Part shown: positions 1 through 10,536 of the stretch, piece by piece
How the letters are laid out: each line of letters begins with the position of its first letter
How positions within the stretch are numbered: the first letter of the stretch is position 1
Source of the DNA: Streptococcus pneumoniae
GTDB taxonomy: Bacteria > Bacillota > Bacilli > Lactobacillales > Streptococcaceae
Assembly: GCA_040719455.1 (NCBI GenBank)
Contig: JBFDTN010000001.1
Location: 2,017,501 to 2,081,500, forward strand
Direction of reading: 5' to 3'
Length of the DNA: 64,000 bases
Position numbers and translations under genes: made by a program
The notes under the pieces: model-generated
What the model saw: the letters and a program-made list of their open reading frames with translations, nothing else
What the model was told of the DNA's origin: nothing
Databases searched by the model: none

Positions 1-633
1 GCTATAACTAGCGAGGACTTGGATTCCCTTGTCAGAAATGGTCTTAAAGACCAAGCCTAGAATCCCAAAAGGAGCGAGGTTGATAATCCATTCGACAATT
101 TTTGATGTGACACTAGCCATGGTTTGGAGCAATTCCTTGCTCGTTTTACTAGCTTCGCGCATGGCAAGTCCAAAAACCACAGCCCAAGATAGGATTCCGA
201 TGTAATTTGCCGTGATGATGGCATTGACAGGATTGTCCACGAGGCGTAAGAGCAGGTTGCTTAAGACCTGTCCAATTCCGTCTGGTGGTGCAATATCAGT
301 TCCTTCAGAAGCTGATAAATCAAGCGTCAAAGGAAAGAGATAGTTAGATGCCACAGCGACCAAGGCTGCGGCAAAGGTGCCAAAGAGATAGAGGATAATG
401 ATGGTTTTCATATTGGTCTCTTGGCCTTTTTTGTGTTGAGAAAGAGCATTGGCAACAAGTGCAAAGACGAGAAGTGGTGCAATAGCTTTCAAACCACCGA
501 CAAACAAGTCCCCTAAAATCCCAATGGCAGTGAATTTAGGAAGGGCAAGCCCTAAGATTGCACCAATCAAGATGCCAATCGCGATCCTCTTGATCAAGCT
601 TGACTTCTTCCAAGCATGCATGATTTTTTTCAT
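1..633 (-). CDS. sstT: Serine/threonine:Na+ symporter SstT, partial (C-terminus outside window)
   Basis: Sodium-coupled serine/threonine uptake carrier of the dicarboxylate/amino-acid:cation symporter family, in the cytoplasmic membrane. The first 211 codons are present. The reverse-strand ATG at 633 is preceded by GGAGG (CTCGGAGGTATTATTGAC). The protein opens [20 protein letters not shown] and is very hydrophobic, with [24 protein letters not shown], the polar [21 protein letters not shown] stretch and [21 protein letters not shown], all typical of SstT. No stop codon is reached before base 1, so truncation is by the window edge and not by damage. Divergent from the mscS gene. Family identity is strong; substrate is inferred from the family. 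Confidence 0.9.
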   Translation of the reverse strand, partial: MKKIMHAWKKSSLIKRIAIGILIGAILGLALPKFTAIGILGDLFVGGLKAIAPLLVFALVANALSQHKKGQETNMKTIIILYLFGTFAAALVAVASNYLFPLTLDLSASEGTDIAPPDGIGQVLSNLLLRLVDNPVNAIITANYIGILSWAVVFGLAMREASKTSKELLQTMASVTSKIVEWIINLAPFGILGLVFKTISDKGIQVLASYS

Positions 634-808
634 GTCAATAATACCTCCGAGAATAGTCTGCATATCCTTACATATTTCCGAAAAATACAGACGAATATTC
701 CTCCATTATAGAATAAATAGCTGAAAAAATCAATAAGCTTGCATATTCTTTCACAAATTTTGAAAGAGTGGGACGAAAAATTTTTATCTGTTATCCCTGT
801 CTGCGTTG

Positions 809-817
809 TGGTATAAT
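809..817 (+). promoter_or_regulatory. Extended -10 promoter of the MscS gene pair
   Basis: TGG followed by TATAAT (812-817), about 97 bases before the mscS start. A good -35 is not visible, which fits a TGn extended -10 promoter. The transcript would run through the short RUP-like repeat at 837-901. Confidence 0.5.
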
Positions 818-836
818 GGAGGTATTTATAGAGAGA

Positions 837-901
837 CATAGTTATTTAGCTTTTATTGATTAGGTCGTTACCTCGTACTAAATCAAGATTAAACAACTAT
901 A
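837..901. repeat. Short RUP-like element between promoter and mscS
   Basis: About 65 bases whose ends are imperfect inverted repeats: ATAGTTATTTAGCTTTTATT on the left, and on the right AAACAACTAT, which is the complement of ATAGTTGTTT. The inner part GTCGTTACCTCGTACTAAATCAA is shared with the copies at 2389-2563 and 27337-27441. It looks like an internally deleted member of that family. It lies in the 5' leader of the mscS operon and ends just before its GGAGG. Confidence 0.6.
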
Positions 902-913
902 AAAGGAGGTCGT

Positions 914-1774
914 ATGCTAGCCATACAAGGGAATATTTTTTCGCGGTATCTGGATAAGCTAGATTGGGTAGCTCTTATAGATACTATTGTGGATAGGGCG
1001 GTGTCCTTAGCGTTTATTTTCATCTTATTTTATGTGGCAAAAAAGGTGGTTCATCTTAGCGTCAAGCGTGTGATTGCCCCTTCGTTGAAGTTATCAAGCC
1101 AAGATGTAGCACGGCAAAAGACTCTTCTTCGCCTGATTGAAAATATTCTGAACTATGTCCTTTACTTTCTATTGATTTACTGGGTTCTCTCAATCTTGGG
1201 CTTGCCTGTATCTAGTCTCTTAGCAGGTGCGGGAATTGCAGGGGTTGCGATTGGGATGGGTGCTCAGGGTTTTCTTTCTGATTTGGTCAATGGATTTTTT
1301 ATCCTTTTGGAACGGCAGCTAGATGTGGGTGATTCGGTCAGCTTGACCAATGGTTCGATAAAAATCTCGGGAACAGTTGTGAGTGTAGGGATTCGGACGA
1401 CACAGGTCAGAGATGCGGATGGAACGCTTCATTTCGTTCCTAATCGCAATATCACTGTTGTTAGCAATCTCTCTCGTGGAGATATGCGTGTGGTGGTAGA
1501 TATCCCTTTATCTGCTCAGACAGACTTAGACAAGGTCTATCAAGTCATCTCGCAGGTGAATGCCAAAGAGGTTGCGAAGCACTCTGAAATTTTAACAGAA
1601 CCAAAGCTCTTAGGACCACAGATGGAAGTTACAGGACGTTTTTCGTTTCGAGTGACCGTGACAGTGCAATCAGGGATGCAGACGACCGTGTATCATCTAT
1701 TTTATCGCTTGTATTATGAAGCTTTGTTGCAAGCTGGGATTGAAATGCCGACGCTTGCAGGTACAAAGAATTAG
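914..1774 (+). CDS. MscS-family small-conductance mechanosensitive channel
   Basis: Tension-gated channel that releases solutes on hypo-osmotic shock; cytoplasmic membrane. 286 residues, near the usual length of short MscS proteins. Helices are visible at about 28-45, 78-96 and 100-130. The last is the glycine/alanine-rich pore helix (SSLLAGAGIAGVAIGMGAQG) followed by FLSDLVNGFFILLERQLDVGD, the family hallmark. The beta domain has VGIRTTQVRDADGTLHFVPN. AAAAGGAGGTCGT sits directly before ATG 914. The next gene begins 14 bases after the stop, so the two are probably co-transcribed. I see no damage or fusion. Confidence 0.92.
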   Translation: MLAIQGNIFSRYLDKLDWVALIDTIVDRAVSLAFIFILFYVAKKVVHLSVKRVIAPSLKLSSQDVARQKTLLRLIENILNYVLYFLLIYWVLSILGLPVSSLLAGAGIAGVAIGMGAQGFLSDLVNGFFILLERQLDVGDSVSLTNGSIKISGTVVSVGIRTTQVRDADGTLHFVPNRNITVVSNLSRGDMRVVVDIPLSAQTDLDKVYQVISQVNAKEVAKHSEILTEPKLLGPQMEVTGRFSFRVTVTVQSGMQTTVYHLFYRLYYEALLQAGIEMPTLAGTKN

Positions 1775-1788
1775 AAAAAGAGGAGTAT

Positions 1789-2385
1789 ATGGAAAAGATT
1801 CCAAAGGAAATCATCACTGAAGATGGTCATATTTATCAACTAAAACGGCCCATCTATAAGCAACCTTTGTTTTGGACAACAGTAGTAGGCGGAGTGATCA
1901 TTGTTTTTATGGCTTTATTTATCGCCGTTGCAGCGATCTTTGGCAGCCTCTATCAAGAGGAATTAGCTGAGTCTTCTTATTGGAACGAACATTTGTTCCG
2001 AGAAGAATTGACTTATAATCTAGGGGAAGCTCATACGGATACGGACGGTCTAAAAGTTACGCTTACAGGGATTCGTGTGGATGAGACGCGAAAGCTCCTT
2101 GACTATCCACAAGGGACAGCAGTTGTTGCAGAAGTGACAGTGGAAAATACCGGTTCTAGCAGTGCTCTTTTGAACGTGTATGACTTTACCTTGTCAGATA
2201 CGGACAGTGAGATTTATTCGCTTGATACATCTACTTTTGATAGTCAATTATTGGCGAGCCGCCTCCCAGTAGGAAAAAAGATCACTATGTCTTTGATTTT
2301 CGAAGGGGATAAGGATCGAGATAAACTGTATCGGCTCTTCTACAAAGATGCTTCTTGGGGTGAGTCAGTAGGACAGGTTTTTTAG
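1789..2385 (+). CDS. Membrane-anchored extracellular protein, DUF4352-like
   Basis: 198 residues, no enzymatic motif recognised. A short charged N-terminus (about 1-27) precedes one strong transmembrane helix (about 29-55, WTTVVGGVIIVFMALFIAVAAIFG). The remaining 140 residues would be outside the cell. That part has the build of a DUF4352/Telobox-type beta-sandwich: GLKVTLTGIRVDE, then TAVVAEVTVENTGSSSALLNVYDFTLSD, then MSLIFEGDKDRDKLYRLFYKD. RBS AGAGGAG precedes the ATG. The close spacing to the MscS gene suggests one operon, but a role in channel function is only a guess. Confidence 0.7.
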   Translation: MEKIPKEIITEDGHIYQLKRPIYKQPLFWTTVVGGVIIVFMALFIAVAAIFGSLYQEELAESSYWNEHLFREELTYNLGEAHTDTDGLKVTLTGIRVDETRKLLDYPQGTAVVAEVTVENTGSSSALLNVYDFTLSDTDSEIYSLDTSTFDSQLLASRLPVGKKITMSLIFEGDKDRDKLYRLFYKDASWGESVGQVF

Positions 2386-2388
2386 CAA

Positions 2389-2563
2389 GGTAGTTCATTT
2401 AGTTTTCATTGATGACGTCGTTCACTCATCTTGCTCCAACAGTCCAGTGGACTGTTGAAGGTGGGAAATAAGGATTATGAAATAATCCTCAGTTAATCCT
2501 CAGTTAATCCCAGTTATGCCAGCTATTCGTTGCCTCGTACTAAATCAAAACTAAACAACTATA
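2389..2563. repeat. RUP-like repeat carrying a hairpin module
   Basis: Left end TAGTTCATTTAGTTTTCATT and right end AAACTAAACAACTATA form imperfect terminal inverted repeats. Inside is a second repeat type: the hairpin CAACAGTCCAGTGGACTGTTG, then AAGGTGGGAAATAAGG, then AGGATTATGAAATAATCCT. It also has tandem CAGTTAATCC units (about 2490-2515). The same hairpin plus GGT(T/G)GGAAATA arrangement recurs near 14760 and 24440. Confidence 0.6.
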
Positions 2564-2634
2564 TCATGATAATAGAGACTATGATTGTTCTTTAAAATTG
2601 TTGAATTGTGTTAAATGGCATATATGATAACAAA

Positions 2635-2670
2635 TAAGAGGGTTGAGACCTAGTATCTCACCCTCTTTTA
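2635..2670. terminator. Bidirectional terminator downstream of gdhA
   Basis: AAGAGGGTTGAGA pairs with TCTCACCCTCTTTT, with T-rich flanks on both strands. It ends gdhA on the reverse strand and stops readthrough from the mscS side. Confidence 0.8.
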
Positions 2671-2679
2671 TGATGTATA

Positions 2680-4053
<1,374 letters not shown>

Positions 4054-4064
4054 TTACATGGGCT

Positions 4065-4093
4065 ATTATAACAGAAATCATGAGACTTGTAAA
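4065..4093 (-). promoter_or_regulatory. gdhA promoter
   Basis: On the reverse strand, TTTACA (4093-4088), 17 bases, then TATAAT (4070-4065), about 40 bases from the gdhA ATG. Near-consensus sigma-A promoter. Confidence 0.75.
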
Positions 4094-4261
4094 GTCAAAA
4101 GACGAGAATTTTCTAAAAATTCGGACAATTAGAAACCGAACATTTATGTGAGAATGTGAGAGAAATTCCCCTAAAAATGAAGAGAGATGATATACTAGAG
4201 GGGAAGCAAAGTGAATGACGGATATCAGTTTTTGAGACTTAACGAGTATAAGGAGGACGCT

Positions 4262-5200
4262 ATGCCATCGACCAAGACACGAATTGCAGATTTTATCTTT
4301 GAAAACTGCCTGATGAATGCGGCAGGGGTTGCCTGCATGACCATTGCAGAGTTAGAGGAAGTGAAAAACTCACAAGCAGGGACCTTTGTGACCAAGACGG
4401 CGACCTTAGAAGCACGCGCAGGAAATCCTGAGCCGCGTTATCAAGATGTGCCACTAGGGTCTATCAACTCTATGGGCTTGCCAAATCAGGGTTTGGATTA
4501 TTACCTGGACTACCTCTTGGACTTGCAGGAAAAAGAGCCTGAGCGCACCTTCTTTTTATCTCTTGTCGGCATGTCGCAGGAGGAGACACATACGATTTTG
4601 AAGCAGGTCGAAGCAAGCGACTTCAAGGGCTTGACTGAGTTGAATTTATCTTGTCCAAATGTGCCAGGAAAGCCGCAGATTGCCTATGATTTTGAGACAA
4701 CAGAGAAAATCTTGACAGAGGTATTCAGCTACTTTAAGAAGCCCTTGGGCATCAAGTTGCCGCCTTATTTTGACATGGTGCATTTTGATCAGGCGGCAGC
4801 GATTTTTAATCAATTCCCACTTGCCTTTGTCAACTGTGTCAACTCGATTGGAAATGGCCTCTACATCGAGGACGAGTCGGTGGTCATCCGTCCGAAGAAC
4901 GGTTTTGGAGGAATCGGTGGCGAGTATATCAAGCCGACTGCGCTAGCAAATGTCCATGCCTTCTATCAGCGTTTGAAACCAGAAATCCAAATCATCGGAA
5001 CGGGCGGCGTCTTGACAGGGCGCGATGCCTTCGAGCATATCCTCTGCGGAGCGAGCATGGTGCAGGTCGGAACGACCCTCCACAAAGAAGGCGTTGTAGC
5101 TTTTGAACGTATCACAGCAGAATTACAAGCCATTATGGCAGAAAAAGGCTATGAAAGCTTAGATGATTTCCGTGGGAAATTGCAATATATGGAAGAATAA
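4262..5200 (+). CDS. pyrD: Dihydroorotate dehydrogenase, class 1A (fumarate-type)
   Basis: Oxidises dihydroorotate to orotate in pyrimidine synthesis using FMN, with fumarate as acceptor in class 1A enzymes; cytosolic dimer. The start chosen is ATG 4262, with AAGGAGGA just before it. An in-frame upstream start at 4211 would add 17 residues without a ribosome site. This gives 312 residues, the class 1A length. The catalytic cysteine lies in [13 protein letters not shown] (Cys131), the class 1A position, and the FMN-site [21 protein letters not shown] is present. msrAB begins 11 bases after the stop, so they are likely co-transcribed. Confidence 0.94.
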   Translation: MPSTKTRIADFIFENCLMNAAGVACMTIAELEEVKNSQAGTFVTKTATLEARAGNPEPRYQDVPLGSINSMGLPNQGLDYYLDYLLDLQEKEPERTFFLSLVGMSQEETHTILKQVEASDFKGLTELNLSCPNVPGKPQIAYDFETTEKILTEVFSYFKKPLGIKLPPYFDMVHFDQAAAIFNQFPLAFVNCVNSIGNGLYIEDESVVIRPKNGFGGIGGEYIKPTALANVHAFYQRLKPEIQIIGTGGVLTGRDAFEHILCGASMVQVGTTLHKEGVVAFERITAELQAIMAEKGYESLDDFRGKLQYMEE

Positions 5201-5211
5201 AGGAGAAAAAT

Positions 5212-6147
5212 ATGGCAGAAATTTATTTAGCAGGCGGTTGTTTTTGGGGTGTGGAAGAGTACTTTTCACGCATTGATGGTGTGCTTGCGACAAGTGTTGG
5301 CTATGCCAATGGGCAGGTTGAGACGACGAATTACCAGTTGATTAAACAAACAGACCATGCAGAGACGATTTATGTAGAATACGATGAAGCAGTTGTCAGC
5401 TTGCGGGAAATCCTGCTCTATTATTTCCGCATTATTGATCCGCTATCGGTCAATAAACAGGGAAATGACGTAGGGCGCCAATATCGGACAGGGATTTATT
5501 ACAAGAATGAGGCGCAGTTACCAACGATTGCCCAAGTCGTAGCAGAAATTGAGGAGCAATTAGGGCAGAAGATTGCAGTAGAAGTGGAGCCTTTGCGTCA
5601 TTATATCTTGGCAGAGGATTATCATCAAGATTACCTCAAGAAAAATCCAAACGGCTATTGCCACATCAATGTCAATGATGCTTATCAACCCTTGATTGAC
5701 CCCAAAGATTACCAAAAAGAATCCCAAGAAAGCTTAAAAGAACGCTTGTCAGAAGAGTCTTACCGCGTCACTCAAGAAAGTGCGACAGAGCGCCCGTTTC
5801 AAAATGCCTATTTTGACACGTTCGAAGAAGGAATTTACGTGGATATCACAACAGGAGAGCCGCTCTTTTTTGCCAGTGATAAGTTTGATGCTGGTTGCGG
5901 TTGGCCAAGTTTCACGCGCCCCATTGCCAAAGAAGTGATTCACTACTATCGTGATACAACACACGGCATGGAGAGAATTGAAGTGCGGAGCCGTTCTGGC
6001 AATGCCCATTTAGGACATGTCTTTACAGATGGACCGAAAGAAGAAGGCGGACTTCGCTACTGCATTAACAGTGCAGCCTTGCGCTTTATTCCAAAAGAAG
6101 AGATGGAAAAAGAAGGATACGGCTATCTTCTTCCTGCAATGCAGTAA
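5212..6147 (+). CDS. msrAB: Fused peptide methionine sulfoxide reductase MsrA-MsrB
   Basis: Repairs both S- and R-epimers of methionine sulfoxide in proteins. 311 residues in two domains. MsrA comes first (about 1-155) with nucleophile Cys10 in [11 protein letters not shown]. MsrB follows (about 175-305) with [22 protein letters not shown] and catalytic Cys284 in [12 protein letters not shown]. The zinc-binding CxxC pairs of many MsrB proteins are not seen, as is common in streptococcal fusions. No signal peptide, so this is the cytosolic form. RBS AAAGGAG. Second gene after pyrD, followed at once by a terminator. Confidence 0.95.
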   Translation: MAEIYLAGGCFWGVEEYFSRIDGVLATSVGYANGQVETTNYQLIKQTDHAETIYVEYDEAVVSLREILLYYFRIIDPLSVNKQGNDVGRQYRTGIYYKNEAQLPTIAQVVAEIEEQLGQKIAVEVEPLRHYILAEDYHQDYLKKNPNGYCHINVNDAYQPLIDPKDYQKESQESLKERLSEESYRVTQESATERPFQNAYFDTFEEGIYVDITTGEPLFFASDKFDAGCGWPSFTRPIAKEVIHYYRDTTHGMERIEVRSRSGNAHLGHVFTDGPKEEGGLRYCINSAALRFIPKEEMEKEGYGYLLPAMQ

Positions 6148-6157
6148 AATAGTAGTA

Positions 6158-6183
6158 AAAAGCACCAAGTAGGTGCTTTTTTG
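6158..6183 (+). terminator. Terminator of pyrD-msrAB
   Basis: AAAAGCACC, loop AAGTA, GGTGCTTTTTT directly after msrAB. Confidence 0.88.
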
Positions 6184-6404
6184 ATGATTCGAGGCTGAAA
6201 AATAATTTTAGGAGGATAACATTGTCTATGTTGATATTGATAATGCTCACTTTAAAAAGTCATTGTAGATGATAGTGAGATTCTCCAAGGATTATCAAAT
6301 GGGAGTGAGACCCAATCGTGATGTCGTAGAAATCGTGAATCTACGGACAAGACAGTCTAAAGAGGAGAATTGCGAAGTCAGGAAAGCTAACAATAATCAT
6401 TTTA
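6184..6404. other. Gene-free stretch
   Basis: About 220 bases (about 400 with the hairpins that follow) between msrAB and the subtilase stop. A ribosome-site-like AGGAGGATAA at about 6212 leads only into a 15-codon frame. The stretch GAGTGAGACCCAATCGTGAT resembles other GAGTG(A/G)GA terminator-type repeats in the window. I see no supported gene. Confidence 0.4.
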
Positions 6405-6450
6405 AGTAAAAAAGAACTTCTGCTTTTATAAACTAAAACAGAAGTGCTCT
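6405..6450 (-). terminator. Reverse-strand terminator for the subtilase gene
   Basis: On the reverse strand ACTTCTGTTTTA pairs, with one bulge, with TAAAAGCAGAAGT and is followed by TCTTTTTT. Confidence 0.6.
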
Positions 6451-6504
6451 TTCTCTTATTTATTAGGTAGGAAACAATGTTCAAAAGGTAAGGTTTTTCT
6501 GATA

Positions 6505-6545
6505 TTCAATACCCTCTTGATAGAATAGAGCAAGAGGGTATTGAA
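6505..6545 (-). terminator. Long perfect hairpin just after the subtilase stop
   Basis: TTCAATACCCTCTTG and CAAGAGGGTATTGAA form a 15-bp perfect stem ending 2 bases from the stop codon. There is no T run, so it is more likely an mRNA 3'-end stabiliser or the first half of a double terminator with 6405-6450. Confidence 0.55.
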
Positions 6546-6547
6546 CA

Positions 6548-9500
6548 CTATTGAGAATCTTTTTTTCGATTCGATACGATTTTTAGTACAACGTAGAAGG
6601 ATGACAGTAGGCTTCCTAATAGCGTTGTATGCTTCGTTGAATCCCCTGTTTGAGGAAGTTCATAGGTCTTATGATATGGTTTTTCTGACTTCTTGGTGTC
6701 TTGACCTTTACCCATTTTAGATTCAGTTAGTTTTGCTTGAGAAGCTAGAGAAGTTTTCTTTAGAATGTTGCCTATCCTTGGTGCTAGAGTTCTTGAATGA
6801 TTCTCTTCTTTAGGAACTTCATTTTGAAGCTCTTCATTTTTAGAAGTTTCATTTTGAGGCATTTCTTTTTTAGGAGTCTCGTTTTGATTGTTCTCATTTT
6901 TAGGATTCTCTTCTTTAGGAACTTCATTCTTAGAATTCTCATTTTTAGGAGCTTCGTTTTGAGAGTTCTTCTTTTCAGGAGTTTCTTTTTTAGGCATCTC
7001 ATCTTTAGGATTCTCTTTTTCGGGGACATCAGGCTGATGATTTTCCTTGTTGAGAATCTCGGTAAGTTTTATATGAGAATAATTACCTGCGAAGTCTTCA
7101 ACCACATAAGTTAGTTGTTCAAGTGTCAGCTCAGTTACTTCTCCTGATTCGGTATGAGTTGTGCTTGGGATGCTAAAAGTTCCGTCAGGCTGTGCTTCTA
7201 TATAGCGAATAACTGGTAGTTCGTCCTCTATATCAGTGTAGGCTAACCGCTCTCGCAAAATAGGAGTTGTTCCTGTGGATTGTTCTTTAGGGGTGACTTT
7301 GACGAATCGAGAAGTGTGATCATAAGTCGCTGATGAAGGTAGTACAGGTGGGGTAGTATTGAGTGTCAAATAGAAATCCATGGACTGTTCTTTTGCTCCT
7401 TCAGAAATAGGAGTAAATACGATACGATAGATATACTTCCCATCCCCTACATACTGTCCACCTTGGTCTTTTCCATCCCATCTAGTTTTTTCAAAAGTAG
7501 TAGTAGCACCCGTTTTTTCTAAGGATTCGCTGTAATGCTTATCAGCTCTTGAGGGTTCTGAGCTTTCCCAGATAGGATTTGTGAGGTCAGATGTTCGATA
7601 AACCTTGGCTTTTAAATCTTTTACATTGCGTAAAAGTGTTCCTCTAAATACAACGGTGTCCATGACACCATCCCCATTTGGTGAAAGGGCTAGATAAGGT
7701 TTTCCATCTTTGAAGACTAATGTTTTGATATCGTTTGTACCTGCTTTATCATAAGTCCCTAAAACAGTAGTAGAGCGAAATTCCAAGGCTTCTTCTTCAA
7801 TGAAATCTGGACGTTTTGATTCTTGCACATATCCCCAAGATCCATATTGACTAAGGAGAGCTGTAAAGTTCTGTGCTTTAAATTCTTTAAATTCACTGAC
7901 CTCAAATTCGCCATCCTTTAGATGGTTAGGTCGTGCATAATAAAATGTTTTATTTGGACTTTCATAGATGGATTGTTCGATGGCTCTTAAATCAGCGAAC
8001 TTACCTGCTCCACGAAAACCAATGAAAGGAATGCTCATTATTTCAGAATCATTGGGAGAGGTCATAAAGCGGATAAAGCCGTCCAAAAAGTAGCCGTTAG
8101 GCATTTGTTTTATCAACTGGTTGTGAAACTTGCTAACATCAATAGGGATAGTAATGTCTAGTGTACTATTTGCTGGAACAACTACTGTTTTAATATCCGT
8201 TGTTAGTAAATGCTTTGGTGCAAGTGCAAAATGTTCCCCTTCTACTTTATCGGTTGCAAGATGTGCTGTATAGTAAAATTTAGTAGGGGTAGAGCTTAAG
8301 TTATGAATTTTAGCCGTTAGATGAAATCTATCTTTTACATCCCCAAGATGTATCTTACTGTTCCCATTTTGATCGGTCACATAAGCAGTCGCAAGGGCAG
8401 CTTTTTTTGCATCTACAAGACCAGCTCCTTGTTGTCGTGGTGAAATATAAGCTTTTTCTTGTTCATTAAAGATAGCAGTAGCTGAGCTCATCAGAATCTG
8501 TTTTATGAATGGTGCCAGCTCTTTTGGTGTTTTGTTTGGAAAACGTTTTTGATAGATAGGTTTTAAGAGATTGACTAACCCAGCAACATGGGGAGCTGCG
8601 GAACTCGTACCGTTAATCAATTCATAGTTATGATCTCCTTTGAAAGAAGCTGAGTAGGTGAAGCCTCCTGGGGCTGCAACGTCTGGTTTTATATGACCAT
8701 CTGCCGTAAGTCCCCAACTGGAGAAATTTCCGATCTGATTGCCACCAGGATTTTGAAAAATTTGATAGTTCTTAGGAAACGATAATGTTTGATTTTGCTT
8801 GTTTAACAAGGCTTGCCCATCTTTTTGACTGATAAAGCCAGACGGTATTTTGGCAAGTTTTTCAGGTAATGGTAATGTTAGATTTTCTCCTGCTACATTA
8901 TTATAAATAAGCACCCCTGCTGCGCCACTTGCGATTGCATTAGTAATTTTATCAGCAAATCCAATCTCTCCACGCTGAATCAACACAATCTTTCCTTTTG
9001 AGTTAATTGTTTTAAAGTCTTCTTCTCGTCCAAATTTAGCGTCAACAAACTTGTATTGTTTATTTTTGTCAAATCCAGTCAGTAAACCTTGACTGGTGGA
9101 GATGGCAATTTTTTCTTGTGTTGATGTTGTGAGATACTCACTGTAAATATAAGGATTTTGGTAAGCAGCGACACTGATCACATCCTCTGATAAACCTGGG
9201 GAGGCAATGACCCCAAAGTCGGGATTGGTTGCTAATGGTTTTTTGGACGTATCTCCAAACGCACGGTCGTTTCCTGCGCTTGCTACCAAGAAAACGCCTT
9301 TTTCTTTGGCTAATTGGATGGCTTTTACTACATCTGGGTGCAAATTATCTTTTGAATCTCCACCTTTTCCATAGCTCATATTGATACTATCGGCACCTAG
9401 ATTGATGGCGTCTATCATGGCTTTGGCTCTTAATTCATCAGCTCCTCCAACGACTTTCATAAATATCAGTTGAGATTGAGGAGCAACACCAGTCATTTTC

Positions 9501-10060
9501 AAGCCATTTTCCATAGCCTGTGTACTTTCTCCGACTGCAATACCAGATACATGACTTCCATGTGTATCTGTGCCTGCGATGTCATCGTTGTTTTTAAGAT
9601 AGTTATGGGCAAAAATAACTTTGGATGAAATCCATTTGCCATAATCAATCTTTGCTGCTTCTTTTAAGCCGTTCAAATCCTGCTCTGTTTTTACTTTAGG
9701 TGTTTTAAGATTTGTAGGTGAGAAAATCTCATGCTGGCTATTTAGCTCACTGTCAAGGATTGCGGTTACGGTCCCTGCTCCTTGTTGGCTATCTTCCCAA
9801 ATTTTTGTAACATTCGTGCTGTCTAATTCGGAGCTAAGAGTGGTTTCTGGATTTGAAGAAGGTACTTCTGATTCTAAAGGTTGAACCTCTGATACACCTT
9901 CAGCTTCATTGATAGCAGGTGTCGTGTTGTCTTTTATTTCCGTGGTGACGCTAGGTAGGCTTTCTTCCTGCGCTTCGACTTGCTTGGCATGTGCCATCAA
10001 GATACTGGTGGTTATCAATGATACCGCTAGTAATTGCTTCTTATGACTATCTCTTTTCAT
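6548..10060 (-). CDS. LPXTG-anchored subtilisin-like serine protease (C5a peptidase/lactocepin type)
   Basis: Large cell-wall S8 protease of 1170 residues. Start is ATG 10060, preceded by GGAGGATCGT; the TTG four codons upstream overlaps that site. Signal peptide about 1-34. Catalytic triad by motif: Asp103 (TAILDSELNSQHE), His167 (TDTHGSHVSG), Ser486 (NGTSSAAPHVAG). A PA insert (about 355-420, KIVLIQRGEIGFADKI) lies between His and Ser. Fn3/DUF1034-like domains follow, then a 75-residue pentapeptide stalk, then the sorting signal LPQTGDST, a hydrophobic span and basic tail NRKKDSQ. Substrate unknown: this family includes C5a-cleaving, chemokine-cleaving and casein-cleaving members. Own promoter and terminator. 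No frameshift seen. Confidence 0.93.
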   Translation of the reverse strand: MKRDSHKKQLLAVSLITTSILMAHAKQVEAQEESLPSVTTEIKDNTTPAINEAEGVSEVQPLESEVPSSNPETTLSSELDSTNVTKIWEDSQQGAGTVTAILDSELNSQHEIFSPTNLKTPKVKTEQDLNGLKEAAKIDYGKWISSKVIFAHNYLKNNDDIAGTDTHGSHVSGIAVGESTQAMENGLKMTGVAPQSQLIFMKVVGGADELRAKAMIDAINLGADSINMSYGKGGDSKDNLHPDVVKAIQLAKEKGVFLVASAGNDRAFGDTSKKPLATNPDFGVIASPGLSEDVISVAAYQNPYIYSEYLTTSTQEKIAISTSQGLLTGFDKNKQYKFVDAKFGREEDFKTINSKGKIVLIQRGEIGFADKITNAIASGAAGVLIYNNVAGENLTLPLPEKLAKIPSGFISQKDGQALLNKQNQTLSFPKNYQIFQNPGGNQIGNFSSWGLTADGHIKPDVAAPGGFTYSASFKGDHNYELINGTSSAAPHVAGLVNLLKPIYQKRFPNKTPKELAPFIKQILMSSATAIFNEQEKAYISPRQQGAGLVDAKKAALATAYVTDQNGNSKIHLGDVKDRFHLTAKIHNLSSTPTKFYYTAHLATDKVEGEHFALAPKHLLTTDIKTVVVPANSTLDITIPIDVSKFHNQLIKQMPNGYFLDGFIRFMTSPNDSEIMSIPFIGFRGAGKFADLRAIEQSIYESPNKTFYYARPNHLKDGEFEVSEFKEFKAQNFTALLSQYGSWGYVQESKRPDFIEEEALEFRSTTVLGTYDKAGTNDIKTLVFKDGKPYLALSPNGDGVMDTVVFRGTLLRNVKDLKAKVYRTSDLTNPIWESSEPSRADKHYSESLEKTGATTTFEKTRWDGKDQGGQYVGDGKYIYRIVFTPISEGAKEQSMDFYLTLNTTPPVLPSSATYDHTSRFVKVTPKEQSTGTTPILRERLAYTDIEDELPVIRYIEAQPDGTFSIPSTTHTESGEVTELTLEQLTYVVEDFAGNYSHIKLTEILNKENHQPDVPEKENPKDEMPKKETPEKKNSQNEAPKNENSKNEVPKEENPKNENNQNETPKKEMPQNETSKNEELQNEVPKEENHSRTLAPRIGNILKKTSLASQAKLTESKMGKGQDTKKSEKPYHKTYELPQTGDSTKHTTLLGSLLSSFYVVLKIVSNRKKDSQ
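6794..7018 (-). repeat. Fifteen-unit pentapeptide repeat in the subtilase stalk
   Basis: 225 bases read as 15 units of five residues with pattern (K/N)-E-x-x-(K/Q), for example KENPK, NEAPK, NEVPK, EENPK, NETPK. The stretch is lysine, glutamate and asparagine rich. It lies just before the sorting signal, where a wall-spanning stalk is expected. The near-identical 15-base units could change number by slippage or recombination. Confidence 0.85.
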
Positions 10061-10128
10061 ACGATCCTCCAACTGTTGTTCAATATTTTTTGCCTATCTA
10101 CGCAAATAGGTTAGTAAATACTGTGAGC

Positions 10129-10157
10129 ATTGTATAATAAATCATGAAATTGTTCAA
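10129..10157 (-). promoter_or_regulatory. Subtilase gene promoter
   Basis: Reverse strand TTGAAC (10157-10152), 17 bases, TACAAT (10134-10129), about 68 bases from the ATG. The leader contains a small hairpin, CCTAT/ATAGG (about 10093-10110). The rest of 10158-10346 shows no gene. Confidence 0.6.
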
Positions 10158-10346
10158 TGTTGCAAGACATGTCAAACTGATGTAGAGGCGCTCGAATGCA
10201 GAAATTCACACATATTTGATGGATAAAAACAGTTAAAACATACATGATGTGTAGTGCTATGGCGACGATATTTGATGCTTTATACAGTTCTATTTTTTAA
10301 CGTAGATGGATAGTATTTTTCTGTTAATAGGGATATTTCACAAACA

Positions 10347-10536
10347 TGCTATAATTTTGACTGGTTAGACAATCCAGCTCTTTTTGAAAAGTGTATCGAA
10401 AAGATTGTGAAGTTTTTCTGAGAACATTTTCCCTTATAACTTCTACCTATACCCCATGATAGATTTTTGGTATTGGACAGAAAAAGAGCTAGATGGTACA
10501 CTGGATATATCAATTTGAGATAGACAAAGGAGATAA
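10347..10536 (+). promoter_or_regulatory. metQ promoter and structured leader
   Basis: An extended -10, TGCTATAAT (TATAAT 10350-10355), would give a leader of about 175 bases. In it AGCTCTTTTT (10376-10385) can pair perfectly with AAAAAGAGCT (10481-10490), closing a loop of about 95 bases. A second possible promoter, TTGGAC (10473-10478), 18 bases, TACACT (10497-10502), would give a short leader. No T-box or S-box signature is visible. Confidence 0.4.

Noticed and set aside
6797-7114. Open frame of 105 codons on the forward strand opposite the subtilase stalk
   Set aside because: It is the antisense of the 15-base repeat array; composition is a monotonous Phe/Leu/Arg repeat and there is no ribosome site.
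10356-10536. metQ leader as a T-box or SAM riboswitch
   Set aside because: No AGGGTGG-type T-box sequence, no tRNA-pairing terminator and no S-box or SMK core could be found; left as an unassigned structured leader.
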